From positions 146,366,810 through 146,430,809 of the forward strand of contig CM059186.1 in the NCBI GenBank assembly GCA_030323885.1: a stretch of DNA of 64,000 nucleotides, in the 5' to 3' direction. This document shows positions 21,342 through 33,199 of the stretch, piece by piece; position 1 is the first letter of the stretch; the number at the start of each line of letters is the position of its first letter. The position numbers and the translations under genes are program-made. The notes beneath the pieces were generated by a model that was not told where the DNA came from, ran no database searches, and worked only from the letters and a program-made list of their open reading frames with translations. This DNA comes from Branchipolynoe longqiensis. Taxonomy: Eukaryota > Annelida > Polychaeta > Phyllodocida > Polynoidae.

Positions 21342-21931
21342 AAAAAAACCGGTTTCAACAACTTAGTAAAAAGGCGTGGTGCACACGCCAAACCATTTGG
21401 TAGGCAGGTAAATTAAAAAAGCTGGCCATTCCAGACAAACCTTAAATATTTGCGATCTACCTCCTGAATAGGGACGGTATAGTAAGCATCTCTTAAATCT
21501 ACACTCGCTAGCCAACACTCTGGGGTAATCAAATCGCGAGCTGTTTCTAAGGAAAACATTTTGAAATGTTGGTATTCAATGATTTCATTTAATTTAGTTA
21601 AATCTAAGATCATTCTAATGGTCCCATCTGGTTTAGGAGTGGAGAAAATATTTGAAATGAATTCACCTTCAGTATGTTGTACTCTTTTGACGATGCCTTT
21701 GGCTTCAAAAAGCATAACCTGTTCATTTAATTGAAATCTTTCTTGCGAATTGAATTTATATGGAAAAGGTGCTCTTTTCTGGACAGGTAATTGTGTGAAA
21801 GGAATTGCAATGCCCTTAACAATACTAATAACCTCTGGGTTTGTGGTTAATTGTTGCCATTGATCTAAATAATTAACAATGTTGCCCGCTTGAAAATTGC
21901 TTACGTCAGTTTGTGTTTCCTCTGTGACCAT
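21342..21931 (-). pseudogene. DIRS reverse transcriptase N-terminal part, disrupted
   Basis: The open segment from ATG 21931 has 172 codons and ends in motif A (SVDLRDAYYTVPI, Asp145) and FVWNGQLF. An in-frame TAA at 21413-21415 interrupts it where related RTs have Glu. After the stop the frame continues with FTCLPNGLACAPRLF (motif B) until the 21342-21348 homopolymer shift. Without these two changes the RT would continue into the YIDD segment. Gag ends 39 bp upstream in another frame. Confidence 0.85.
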
Positions 21932-21969
21932 TTCAGGGCCAGGAGGCTGAAAAGTTTGTGTGGCGTTCT

Positions 21970-23265
21970 CTACTTGTTCCCTGGTTTGGGGAACTGCGGC
22001 TTGGCAACAAACTCCCTTTTGTAGCCGCGGTTGTCGTTCCAGTTTGAGGGTTGTCTGTCACCTCGACCTCTTCCCCTCTGGGTGAATCCGAAGGATGGTC
22101 CGCCCCTGAACGGCCTTCCTCCTCGGCGGAAGCGAAAATCCGTCCGGCTTCGTCTGAACCCGAGTGGGTTTTGGAACTTACGGCCCTTTAGTTCCGTGTT
22201 CTTGGCACTCTTATTGTCCACCTCTACTTGCTTGTACAGGTAGGCAAGCTGACCCCCGACCATCTTGGACTTGTCCAGAGGTTTGCCTTTGATGGGGGTA
22301 GGTCCCGCATACACTGTGTATTCCTTGCCGTCATGATCCATCATTTTCTTTGACCGGGCGACTTCTTTGCCTGCGTCGGTAGTGACGGATTTTAACACGT
22401 TTTCGAACCTGCGATGTGTCATGTAGTTACTCGCCGCAGCAAGCAAGGCAATGCCCCTGTCCATTACCCGAGCCAAGGACGAGAATTTATTCTCGGTTTG
22501 CATGCGGTTAGCGACCGGGATAATGGAAGTCAAGGACCCCAGAACTGCCTTATGGATTAAACATGGGGCAGTTTCATAGCGGCGACGTTCGTCTGACAGA
22601 TGGATGCCAGCATCCATCTCCTTACATACCGTAGCGGGGATACCTTTGACGCCGGAGATCTGTTCGGTCAATTTGTTAATGACCTCAGCTGGTTTGAAGG
22701 TGGTAAAATGGCCATTGACCGTTTTCTTCATCATGGTTGTGGTACGGACCTTCTTTGCCTTCTTTTTGACAATTTTCTTCCCAACCGTAACGCCTATTTT
22801 GGCGTACACCCCAGCGCGTTCCGTATCAGAATCTGACTATGACGAGTCTTTCTTTTTCTTTTTCTTTTTCTTCGACTTCTTAGAGCGTTTAGCGTTAGCC
22901 TCCTTGGTGAACTCATCACCCGAGCTACTCACAGTGCGGCGTTTCTTGCCGCGCGCTTTCGGTTTCGGAACCTCAGAGGCCGAAACCGTGTCTTCCTCGT
23001 CGTCGGAAAAGTCTTCCCAATCCTCATCAGGGATTTGGGGAGGGCCCGCAAAGGAAAGACCCTGGAATTGGCGCATCTTTTCCTCCATCATAGTTGCCAT
23101 CTTTGCCTCCCAATCGTTGGGTTGAGGTGGCTGGTCACTGTCCCGGTCGGACGTCTGGGCCCCGGGCTTTGGGGACGGCGGAGCCGTAGCCGCTGGTGAC
23201 GAATCGTAATCCGGAGGGGCAATGCCCACGGCTGCCGCGGGCGGCTTATTCCGCCGAGTGGCCAT
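21970..23265 (-). pseudogene. DIRS gag-like ORF with one nonsense codon
   Basis: The reading frame starts at ATG 23265 (MATRRNKPPAAA) and runs to 21970, but TAG at 22837-22839 splits it after a Lys-rich stretch. The first part is Pro-rich and acidic (EDWEDFSDDEEDTVS), then basic. The second part is about 280 residues, with a Lys-rich start, a putative capsid-like helical middle and an RG-rich end (RRGGRPFRGG, QRGRGRG) likely to bind nucleic acid. No zinc knuckle was seen. The role is inferred from position: the first ORF of DIRS elements encodes a gag-like protein. Confidence 0.75.
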
Positions 23266-24004
23266 CGGTTTCTGTAACGACAAAGGTGTTACTTAAACCG
23301 GAATCATCTCAACTACACAATGTGTAACCAGTAAACTGGGTTGAGGTAATAGGTACAGAGTAACATGTATTACAACGTTTCAGTACAGGCGTGAAGCTAA
23401 AGTTTGCCGTAGGTGCATGGTAACGAAACCAACCAAACGGGGGGGATCGATCCTTAGATCGCCCACTCTCTCTGTTCCGTACACTTCTCCCATCCGCGGC
23501 TACTATGCCAGCAAGTTGGAGAAAATATTACGAAACTCGGAGGTTCGCCTTAAAACCGGTCTGGGGTGTCTATAAAAAACACCCAGAAGCATCCCCAACA
23601 TCATCCTCTATTCAGGATCCGGGAGAATTTTCTTAGGAAATGAGCAACTCGGGTTACCATTTCTCCGTGTCTCAAAAACAGGTGTTGATAGAACAAAGGA
23701 CTATCGGTTTCGTTCGTGCCAGCGGCACCCAGTCTTCTATCCTCAAGTAAAAAAGACGTACAAAGTCCAAAAGGGACCTGAGAAAGTTCTGAACTTTCAT
23801 AATGTGATGCTATAATGCATCATAAACAAGTTAAACTAAGTTGCCATTACTTACTTTGTGAATAAGTAGTCTTAGTAGATAAATCCTGTTGGAGCAACTC
23901 ACAAACGTCCTCCCGTTGTGAGTCACTTATGCTAATTGCTGGACCCGGATGTGCTTCCTTCTCCGTAGCCTGCGGCTAGCCAGAGGCGGGATACCGAGGT
24001 AAAA
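23266..24004 (-). repeat. DIRS left ITR and 5' untranslated region
   Basis: The ITR occupies about 23940-24004 (plus strand GTAGCCTGCGGCTAGCC, then GGATACCGAGGTAAAAT). The rest, 23266-23939, has no ORF and probably serves as leader and promoter. Confidence 0.7.
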
Positions 24005-24656
24005 TATATATATAATGCCTACATTGTGTTGATAGATCATTCTCTATGGTTGCATCCATTACATGCCCAGTTGCCTGCCCCGACAGATACAACTAATATC
24101 GGACTGGTCAATGTGATATCTCTTTCTATCTTTTGGCTTATTTCTTTAAGCACATTTAAAGTTCAGTTTCTGCTACGACAAATGTCCAAAGTTTGAAAGC
24201 TAAAGTAATTCAATACACAATTTATGAGCCTTTTATGGGGTGTGGAATCGTCCTGGAATGTGTATTGACCGAGGTGTCCCTCAGCTCAATACTCACCCAT
24301 AGTTCCTTACGCTTCAAATTGAGTAATAACTCGCTATGAAGATGGGTACAGTCAATAGGGTTTGGCTGGACTCAACACACAAAAAAACCTACCGGTCCAG
24401 CTTAAACACAGGAAATCCTATATCACATCGCCATTTCTGTTAGTATACTAGCACAAAAGGTCTCACCAGTTATTTAACTGGTTTCAAATCAATATCAGAG
24501 TCAAACTTCTATTAGTATTATAATAGTACTTTGTTAGCATATATCCTTCTGATATCACCTTAGATGTTACTAGGACACAAAGCCCAACAAATAACCTTGA
24601 GTGAATTATATAAATATATAAATGTTACCAGAAAGCCTCGTCAGGTATTTAACTTT
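24005..24656. other. no recognisable feature
   Basis: AT-rich sequence. No repeat copy, terminal motif or coding signal was recognised. Confidence 0.4.
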
Positions 24657-24722
24657 AAATTGATTGATTGGTGGTTTCTTTACGCCGTGTCGGCAGCATA
24701 GGCCATATTCAAGGCGAGAATT
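24657..24722 (-). repeat. LINE 3' end copy (I/Nimb-like)
   Basis: The sequence TTGATTGATTGGTGGTTTC, then TTACGCCGTGTCGGCAGCAT, is the reverse complement of the LINE 3' end at about 14455-14520. Only the last 65 bp are present. A (TTTAAC)n run follows. Confidence 0.75.
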
Positions 24723-25112
24723 TTAACTTTAACTTTAACTTTAACTTTAAAACTTTAAAATTGGTATATATGTATAAACATATACACTAACAACTAATAC
24801 AGTCTGATATTGATTTTCAAGTTTTTAAGCTAAATAAATGGTGAAGCTTTTTGTGTTAGTATGTATACATATAGTATATATATATAATACAATATAGTTA
24901 CTGCAGTTACTATAGATATACACTATTAGTAATAGTACTTATCTATAGTGAATGCAGTAACTACCATGGAACCCCGATAGCGGATATCTACCTTTTGTGC
25001 TGAGGGGGGGGGGGGGGGATCGTTAAACAAACAAACAAACAAACACAAACTATCGTGGTAACTCTCCACAGAGATGAGTGCATCTACATTGCATGACCTA
25101 TAAACATAACAC
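24723..25112. other. (TTTAAC)n run, AT-rich DNA, poly-G and (AAAC)n
   Basis: TTTAACTTTAAC repeats lie at about 24722-24760, TATATA near 24870, a G-run of about 12 at 25005-25018, and (AAAC)n at 25026-25050. Confidence 0.6.
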
Positions 25113-25425
25113 AATTTTTCTTGAAGATTTACACTGCCTATTATAGATAAGTCTGAATAGACTTGTTTTCACCATTAGATAGTTTGTCGATAGAAAGCCC
25201 GAGCCTACACTTTTACCGACCCAAGGGATTTTTAACCTCCCACACCACATAGACATGGTATGAAAGCAACTGCACTTTGATGCTGCTGCAAGTTATTCAC
25301 AGCGGTGGAAATCCAAATTGGCAGAGGTGGGGGCATGGGGAATGGAACCACCAACCTTCAGATTAGGAGTCTGAACTAGAAAAAAGTCACACTCTAACCA
25401 CTCCGCCACAGAGAACACCACATAT
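25113..25425 (-). repeat. second SINE family (SINE-II), copy 2
   Basis: Colinear with 4811-5122, including GAAGTCTGAATAGACTT-like, GAGCCTACACTTTTAC and the tRNA-like head at its right end. It ends at AGAGAACACCACA like copy 1. Confidence 0.75.
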
Positions 25426-25612
25426 CCACACAAATAACACAACCAATGCACTAGTATTAGCAGTTAAATAGCATGGCAAACCATTGCTCCATAACAACAA
25501 CAATAATAATAATATTAATTACAATATAATACCTCATATAACTATATATATATATATACATGAATAAATATATACAATCACATCTGGACCAGTCATACTT
25601 GTCCACACCTAA

Positions 25613-26237
25613 GGTACGTTCATGCCAACCACGGACGTCCACTGACGATTTCCGTCGGTACGGAAAAAAAGAAGTGGTGCACGACAAATGGTGCTTCATT
25701 TTGACTGTAGGTGTAAAAGGCGTTCATGCTAAACATGGCACGGGATAGCATGGCCACCCACCGACAGAAATTTTCCTTTAGTGCTTGCAGTACTTTTTCC
25801 GTCCATCGGTACGGAAAAAAGAAGTTCTGCATGTCAAATTGTACATTATTCTTACTGTTAGTGCAAAAAGCGTTCATATTGAGCATGGCACGGCACAGCC
25901 ATCCACCGAGTGTCTATGCACTGAGACTATCACTTTGTCTCTGTGCCTCACACTATATCCCACACTGTACTTCACACTGTGTCTCACACTGTGTCTCTTT
26001 ATCTTTGTGTCTCACACTGTATCTATGTCTCCATGTGCCACTGTGTCTCATATTGTGCCTCTGTCTCCATGCTTCAAACTGTGTCTGACACTGTGTCTCC
26101 ATGTCTCACACTGTGTATCACACAGGCAGGACTAGAAAAGGTGGGTGACTGACCATGCCCAGCATGAACACCTTCACGGCGACCGACGGACGGAAAACAT
26201 GCGGAGCCGTCCATCCGTGTTCAGCATGAACGTGGCC
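25613..26237. mobile_element. Harbinger-like MITE HM3 (TAA duplication)
   Basis: Ends are GGTACGTTCATGC and, reverse complemented, GGCCACGTTCATGC. TAA flanks at 25610-25612 and 26238-26240. A CGGTACGGAAAAAA-GAAGT segment is repeated at about 25655 and 25808. A (CTCACACTGTGT)n microsatellite fills 25940-26120. Short open frames are not credible genes. Confidence 0.75.
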
Positions 26238-26558
26238 TAAGCACTGTTTTCATCCACGTCAGTCTGTCCAGTTATTTAAAAGATCAGCTGCGGGCCGCCC
26301 CTTGCCATGCCCCGGGCTCCATTTAGTTCTTTCGGGTGTAAATCAGATACCGACGGCGTCCGGCAGGCGCTGTTTGTGGTATTTGTGGGGGGAGCCTGTG
26401 GACTAACCTGGTATTTGTGTGTTTTTTTAGTATTATTTCTTAAACCGAATTGGCTCTCGGGTTTGAGAGAAAAAAAACACACAAGGTTGCGGGTCGGTAA
26501 CTGGAGGTCATGACATCACTCCGGCTATTGGGCAATATCATCAGTAGCATTCCAGCCA

Positions 26559-26630
26559 CCGTCCTGATATGACCATATATGTTGCAAGGACGTAAAACCC
26601 CAACAAACAACACAAAACAAACAAACATTC
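26559..26630 (+). repeat. SINE tail fragment
   Basis: GTCCTGATATGACC, then ATGTTGCAAGGACGTAAAAC and a CAAACAA tail. Confidence 0.65.
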
Positions 26631-26744
26631 CAGCTGTCAGCAGCATCCACATATTGCCTTCCGCCCTCCCTCCTTTCCCTCCCCCCCCCCCACACACACG
26701 CTCCGATAGTTTATACTCAGATTCTCCGCCACCGACTCATATAT

Positions 26745-27150
26745 ATGTAATGTATAACGATGTATAAAAATATATATGCGGAGGTGTTGTCGGTGGGTCG
26801 TGTGGGTGAGAAGTGGCTGTGGGCTTGTGGGGTGGAAGTGGTGAGGGTTTTTTGCTGGGTGCGGGCGGCGGCACCAGCGCAGCGCGGGTGCCGCCACCTG
26901 GAGGTAGGTGCGGTATCGAGCCCGGGGGGGGGGGACGGAGGGGAGGCTGGAGGAAAGGGGGGGGGAAGGGAAGGTGGTGAGGATAGAGAGGGGGGGGGGA
27001 TCAGCTCCTCCTCGGTCCCGAATTACCCATATTGCGAAACAATATGAACAATGTATAACGATGTATAAAAATATATATGCGAATATAAAAATACGAAGGG
27101 AATGGGGGACATGTGGCGTAGTTCATTTTCTGACACTTGGTGGCGCGTCG
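26745..27150 (+). repeat. CGAGTATAA-family fragments with G-rich inserts
   Basis: ATGTATAACGATGTATAAAA occurs at 26750 and 27050. The second copy continues ATGCGAATATAAAAATACGA and reaches TTGGTGGCGCGTCGG near 27140. G-rich runs lie between them (26920-27000). Confidence 0.5.
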
Positions 27151-27164
27151 GTGGTAATGGGCCT

Positions 27165-27610
27165 ACACGGCCATTGACAATGCTTTGAGTTTGCCGGTAC
27201 GTGCAGTGCAAAACGTTTATTTGATTCAAAATTAATAGAAATGCAGAATGCTAACCTTATGAATTTAATATAATCTATTCGTTTAATATGTTTTCTATAT
27301 GTGTACCAAGCGGTTTGTCTCTAGGTGGTGGGGTTTTAGAGATATTTCACTTCTTCTGTATGAATATAATCCAAGATTGCTCACGGGCATTGACAATGCA
27401 TTGACTTTACCGGTACGCACAGTGCAAAACGTCTATTTTATTCAAAATTAATAGAAATACAGAACCCTAACCTTATAAATTTAATATAATCTGTTTGTTG
27501 AATATATTTTCTATATGAGTTCCAAACGGTTTGTATCTAAGTGGTGTATTTTTAGAGATATTTCACTTGTTCTCTATGAAGATTGCTCATAGCCATTGAG
27601 TTTGCAGTGT
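27165..27610 (-). repeat. about 205-217 bp satellite, two units (minus orientation)
   Basis: TTGACAATGC recurs at 27173 and 27390. Units share CAGTGCAAAACGT, CAAAATTAATAGAAAT, GGTTTGT and AGAGATATTTCACTT. They are reverse-complement relatives of the array at 58835-59610. Confidence 0.8.
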
Positions 27611-27792
27611 GACAGTGTGCGGTTTCGGCCCATTAGTTCAGTGGCGACGCGAACGGCAGGAATTTGAACTAAAAAGTCGGAGGTCCCCCATTGTTTCCTT
27701 TATAATAATATTATATTATTATATCACTTGATACCGGTGTTATTCTCCGTAAGACTCCACACTTGACCGGTGTCGACATGTGTCAGTCTCAG

Positions 27793-27831
<39 letters not shown>

Positions 27832-27832
27832 A

Positions 27833-28090
27833 ATGAGCCTGTCTCAAAAGGTGCTAACTCTTTTTTTTTTGTCCATTGTAACGATTGACACAAAACAGCA
27901 CAGAAACGGTTACACTGAAAACACAAAGACATTTGCTTCAAATCAATATGTATTCTATTGGGATTATGAAACACCATGTAAAAAACAAATCAGTTTATCC
28001 TGAGCAAATGCACAAGTAGATAGTATGTTGATCGTTACAATACACAACGTTTTGTCACATATTGCTTAGCACCTTTTGAGACAGTCTCAT
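27833..28090. mobile_element. 258-bp MITE, copy 2 (TGTCTCAAAAGG ends, TA target)
   Basis: Ends are ATGAGCCTGTCTCAAAAGG and CCTTTTGAGACAGTCTCAT, with TA at 27831-27832 and 28091-28092. It is nearly identical to 1329-1585 and sits in a (TA)n run. Confidence 0.8.
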
Positions 28091-28109
28091 TATATATATA
28101 TATATATTA

Positions 28110-29040
28110 GCAATGCTTCGCATACATTGTAGGAGTGGCTGCGACAGATGCGAAATTGTACATCTGAAATCGACGGCCGAAAATAATAATAAAATGAAGA
28201 TAACATAATAAGAAAATTACGATAACATCAAACCAGATTATGATATATAACAATTTAGGGGAAATTGAAAAGTAAACTATTTATAGAGGGAAATAACTAT
28301 GATCTGTTATACTGCAATCACCCCAAGCTGTCCCTCTCAAACCTAAAAGCACATATTCCATAATCACTGTTACCCTACGCGATGTATGATACATTATCTG
28401 CGTTTTAAAAAAAACCCACAAAGCCATCAGGCTATGATAGTAATTCCATAGGTCGGAATTCGTACGTCACACACAATTCGCCGCCCTCGGCAACAGGAAG
28501 AAAGAAGGAAAGACATAGACAGACATGGTTTCTGAAAATTTAATAACAAAACAATTCGGGACCGTTAGAGGTCTATCGTGATCAAGTAGGCGACAGGGGC
28601 CAGGATCATGCGCTAACTGGGATGCGCAACCAGGAACAGTTCATGACACAGGAATGAATCGTACATGGTGATCAGCGCTCACCCCCCAGAAGTAAAGGGT
28701 GGGAGGGTGGGGAAATCGGAGTGTTCAAAGCAGAGGCAGAGAGCAAAGTGAGACTGTAGCCGAAGTGAGTGCACGAGGAAAGCTAAGAATAGACTGCCTC
28801 ATGCGCAAATTACCCATGTTAGCCTCGGCCAACATGCACAATGTACCTCAAATGAAATAGACTGATGTAGATTGATATGATGCACATAGATGGAATCAGC
28901 ATTTTATTTTCGTTCAAATTTGAATGTAAGTTTTTTTTCCTCAACCCTACAAACCCCACAATCATACAGCCCCACAAACCCACTCGACACAACGCACATG
29001 TTGTTGCCGATAAGCCCACGGGCCGGCCAGGCGGGGCCTT
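28110..29040. other. no recognisable feature
   Basis: No repeat copy or coding signal was recognised. A run GAAGAAAGAAGGAAAGA lies near 28497-28515. Confidence 0.4.
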
Positions 29041-29049
29041 CTCCAACTG

Positions 29050-29103
29050 CGGCCGGGATCGGGCCGGGATCGGGCCGGGATCGGGACGGGATCGGCCCGG
29101 ATA
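29050..29103. repeat. short GC-rich tandem repeat (GGGCCGGGATC)
   Basis: Four to five tandem copies of an 11-bp GC-rich unit. Confidence 0.8.
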
Positions 29104-29274
29104 TCGGGGCAGGACACCAGTTCCATCAACCTTGCGAATCGCAGATTATTCTCCCCCCGAAGATTGTGAAGAATGATGGCCGCCGCCCAACACCGGAATG
29201 TGCGAGGTTATGTAACTAGATCTACTCCCAACCTAAACCTGGATACGTATATATATATATAAATATATATAGTT

Positions 29275-29633
29275 TGTTTGATGTTTTGCGTCCTAGCAAC
29301 ATCATATCAGGACGGGTACCGACTTGTGACAGCGCACACTCATGGCGACTTTGTAGTGCTGCCCCACTGAGAGATCAGTCCGCCAGCACCATGCCCTGAA
29401 ATCCCACTCAGTGACATTATCTTGACACTGAGCCAACCAGTCCTTGCGCTATCCTAATAATACCGAGTGCCTGGCTATGAACCGACAAGTATACATTTTT
29501 ATTATTTTAAGTCATTGGTTTGACTCGATAATGCGACTGTGTAGGGAATAAGGTCACGGTGCCGGCGGGTTGGTGTCCGAGTGGGGCAGCACTATAAAGT
29601 CGCTATGAGCGCACACTGTCACAAATCATTACC
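29275..29633. repeat. SINE pair in opposite orientation
   Basis: A minus-strand SINE copy (29275-29530) lacks most of its head. It is followed by a plus-strand middle piece (29541-29633, GTGCCGGCGGGTTGGTGTCC, then GGGGCAGCACTATAAAGTCG). Confidence 0.7.
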
Positions 29634-29947
29634 TGTATATATATATATGTATCAGTGAAGACATCGTTAATCTGACTGTCCGCGCAGGTCTGGAGGCGGT
29701 AGTAACTAGACGCAGCTGGTATCAGGGTGGACAGGAACCACTTGCTGGTGGCGCCAGTGTGGCAGAAGCAGGAACTAACCCCTCTTACAGTAGGATAATA
29801 GATAATAACTAACTTAGAGAAGGGAACTGATGTGTGGTAATGTCCTAGTTTATATTCCCATAATAGATTATAGAGCACATATAAGATACACATTAAATGA
29901 AGAGAACATGATAAGGAAATTACGATATCAAATTAGATTATGATATA

Positions 29948-30137
29948 AAGTAAAACCTCTCTAAATCGACCGACCCTGGGACCGACCTTAAATGGTCTAT
30001 TTAGGGAGGTGGTCGGATTAGGAAGCTTTTGATCGCTACAATGGTATTGTATGGGCGATCGTTTGGGACCCAAACAAAACGATCGATAGAGGGGAGTGGT
30101 TGATCTGTGGAGGTGGTCAGTTAGAGAGGTTTTACTC
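29948..30137. mobile_element. Tigger/pogo-like MITE, complete copy
   Basis: The 190-bp element has ends AAGTAAAACCTCTCTAAATC and GAGAGGTTTTACTC, flanked by TA (29946-29947 and 30138-30139). It contains GGTCGG and CGATCG motifs and no ORF. Confidence 0.82.
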
Positions 30138-30169
30138 TATAACAATTTAGAGGGATCGTGTATCATACA

Positions 30170-30300
30170 TATATGTGATGTGCAACCTATTATGCGAGTA
30201 TAAAGATACATAAGGGAATATTACTCAATATTATTATCATTTATCCTCCGTAAAATACAGCACTTTACCGGTGGCGCCATCTCGGCCACCTCACCTCCCC
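30170..30300 (+). repeat. CGAGTATAA-family repeat copy
   Basis: CAACCTATTATGCGAGTATA is followed after about 90 bp by CCGGTGGCGCCATC, the same spacing order as in the other copies. Confidence 0.6.
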
Positions 30301-30724
30301 CGGATGTTTACCAGTCTCAGTCGCACCGGAGGATTTTTTCTTATATATTTATATATAGGTACCGGTTACAATGTTTACCTGGGTGGCTTCACTGCTTCAT
30401 TGCGTTTATCGGGTTATAATATAACTACAGCCTCACGCTACAACCCGATACAACCCATTTCGCCCGGACGGGGTCTATTTGAAGCACACTGCGAGTGTAT
30501 GATCATCAGCCCCCCGTGTATTTGACTTCTTTCCGCTTCTACTTTTTGGCGGTGAGCGATGATTTAGATACCGACCGCACAGTGCGCAGCCGCACTGACT
30601 CAATTCGCCGCACAGCCATACTGACGTCAGATGAGCTCCCTATCGTAATGCATCGTACACTTGCAGGATTATGACGTACACCAGAAAGCAATCACGCAGT
30701 ATCGAATATGATCAGATGCTATTC

Positions 30725-31135
30725 CATCCATCAACCCCATCCGCTCCCCTTCCTCCCCTCCCTCCGCTCCCTCCCCCTCCCTCCTCTCGCTCCTCCCATC
30801 TCTCCCAACTCCCTGTCCTCCCTCTGCTCCTCCCGTCCTTCTCCCTCCCTCTCCTGTCCCTCTCTCTCCCCTCCTTCCCCCCTCCTCCATTCCCTCCCTC
30901 TCCGTACCCATCCCTAATCCTCACCATCGTCCTCCCCTCCACCTTATCTTCCTCGGTCCCTTCGGTCTCCTCCCCCTCTTTCCTCCCTCCCCCTCCCTGT
31001 TCCCCTCTGTTCTCTCTCGTTCCTCTTTTCCTTCCAGCCTCTCCCCTCCCTGCCCCCCCCCCCCCTCTCGCCTCATTCCCCTCCCTCCTCCTCCTCTTCC
31101 CTCTCCGCCCGCCACTGGATTTCCCCTTTCCCGCC
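30725..31135. repeat. pyrimidine-rich tract (CCTCCC type)
   Basis: The plus strand is almost all C and T. Frames of 60-157 codons on both strands are shadows. Confidence 0.9.
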
Positions 31136-31264
31136 TGCGACTGAGCGATAACTATATGTATATATATCTCTCAGTCAAGAGCCAGTCAATAGCCAGCCTT
31201 TTACCAAAAATCCCCATGCTCATATGAATTCCCATTTGACCTTCTAATCACAATGCCCACTCTC

Positions 31265-32535
31265 AGCCATACCCAACCAGTAGCCAGCCTGTAACCAACC
31301 TGCAACCAGCCTGTAGCCAGCCTGTAACCAACCTGTAACCAGTATGTAACCAACCTGTAACCAGTCTGTAACGCACCTGTAAGCAAGATGTAACCAACCT
31401 GTAGCCAGCCTGTCACCAACCTGCAACCAGCCTGTAGCCAGCCTATAACCAACCTGTAACCAGTCTGTAACCAACCTGTAACCCACCTGTAAGCAACATG
31501 TAACCAACCTGTAGCCAGCCTGTCACCAACCTGCAACCAGCCTGCAGCCAGCCTATAACCAACCTGTAAACAGTCTGCAACCAACCTGCAACCAACCTGT
31601 AACCCACCTGTAAGCAACATATAGCCAACCTCTAGCCAGCCTGTCACCAACCTGCAACCAGCCTGTAGCCAGCCTATAATTAACATCTAAACAGTCTGCA
31701 ACCAACCTGACACCAACCTGTAACTAACCTGTAACCAGCCTGTAGCCAGCCTGTCACCATCCTGCAACCGACCTTTAACCAGCCTGTAACCAACATCTAA
31801 ACAATCTGCAACCAACCTGTAACCAACCTGTAACTAACCTGTAACCAGCCTGTAGCCAATCTGTAGCCAGCCTGTAGCCAGCCTGTCACCAACCTGCAAC
31901 CAACCTGTAACCAGCCTGTAACCAACATGTAAACAGTCTGCAACCAACCTGTAACCAACCTCTAACTAACCTGTAACGAGACTGTAGCCAGCCTGTCACC
32001 AACGTGCAACCCACCTGTAACCAACCTGTTGCCAACCTTTAGCCAACCTATAACCAACCTGTAACCAACTTGTAGCCAACCTGTAACCAGCATTTAACCA
32101 ACCTATAACCCACCTGTAACCATCCTGTAACCAACCTGTAGCTAACCTGTAACCAGCATTTAACCAACCTGTAACCAACCTGTAGCCAACCTGTAACCAG
32201 CATTTAACCAACCTGTAACCAACCTGTAGCCAACCTGTAACCAGCATTTAACCAACCTATAACCCACCTGTAACCATCCTGTAACCAACATGTAGCCAAC
32301 CTGTAACCAGCATTTAACAAACCTGTAACCAACCTGTAGCCAACCTGTAAGCAGCATTTAACGAACCTGTAACCAACCTGTAGCCAACCTGCAACCAATC
32401 TGCAACCAACCTGTAACAAACCTTTAACCAGCCTTTAACCAACGTGTAACCAATGTGTAACCAACCTGTAACCAGCCTTTAACCAACGTGTAACCAACCT
32501 CTAACCAACCGTTAACCAGCCTTTAACCAACCCAC
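31265..32535. repeat. 11-bp minisatellite (AACCAACCTGT)
   Basis: Units such as AACCAACCTGT and AGCCAGCCTGT repeat for about 1.27 kb with higher-order blocks (GCATTTAACC-containing units at 32080-32360). Minus-strand frames reading GWLQVGYRLVT are a consequence of 33 bp giving 11 residues. Confidence 0.95.
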
Positions 32536-33190
32536 ACCTTCTCCACCCAATCCATATCCAACCCATACCCAACCCACCCCATTCTCAATCCTTACCCATT
32601 TGCATCCATTATCCCAGCCTCCCCTCCACACATCAGCGTTCCATCCTCTACACATTCCTTGCATTAATTGTTCTCGCCCCAATTCCATAACGCTTAAAAA
32701 CTTCCGATACAAATCTTCCTCATATTTTTGTGTTTTTGTTTGTTTTCGTGCAAAGATTTGCTCCAATTCATTTTACAGCTCCCATGCATTCATTCTATTT
32801 GTGGTCTCTAAAATGCCATTACGTCCTGTGTACCAACATAACTTTAAAACCAGACGGACACTAGCCAGTAACTGTGATTTAATAGCGCCGATTCTTTTTC
32901 TGATCGCGAAAGTTCCACGTTAAGATCAGCGATGATCAGGAATTGATAAATAGGGACCAAAGATTTGCTAATCGATACAAAGTTTTCTTCGCTGAAATAT
33001 AACCACAATCTTTCCGATTCCCGATCTAAATCACACAATCCCCGATATCGGCCAGTATCCGCGAGGCTCTAGTCTATAGATCATGGATGCTTATCTCAGT
33101 AATCCGATCTCACCCTCTGGATTCAGCGTCGTTCGCCATCCATAATGCGCCTCACCCAAGTATGTAAAGCCTGCATCCTGGCGGACCGGC
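32536..33190. other. no recognisable feature
   Basis: Unique-looking sequence between minisatellites. No repeat copy or domain was recognised. Confidence 0.4.
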
Positions 33191-33199
33191 ACCTTGTCC

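Larger units (their letters stand above)
18581..24004 (-). mobile_element. DIRS1-like tyrosine-recombinase retrotransposon (near complete, partly decayed)
   Basis: In element orientation the left end is at 24004 and the right end at 18581. The left ITR begins TTTTACCTCGGTATCCCGCC and includes GGAGAAGGAAGCACATCCGG. The right ITR (about 18640-18700) is its inverse, with a divergent middle. A right extension (18581-18638) follows. An internal complementary region (about 18812-18945) joins the complement of the right end to that of the left end. Gag, RT-RNase H and YR ORFs lie between, with YR overlapping the RT ORF. This layout is diagnostic of DIRS1-type elements, which replicate through a circle and integrate by YR without target duplication. 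AT-rich microsatellite flanks both sides. Confidence 0.88.

Noticed and set aside
22604..23125. Plus-strand frame with a poly-Phe stretch
   Set aside because: Antisense of the Lys-rich part of DIRS gag.
31201..32419. Minus-strand leucine-rich-like repeat protein (GWLQVGYRLVT)
   Set aside because: An 11-bp repeat yields an 11-residue period in all frames. There is no start context or domain.
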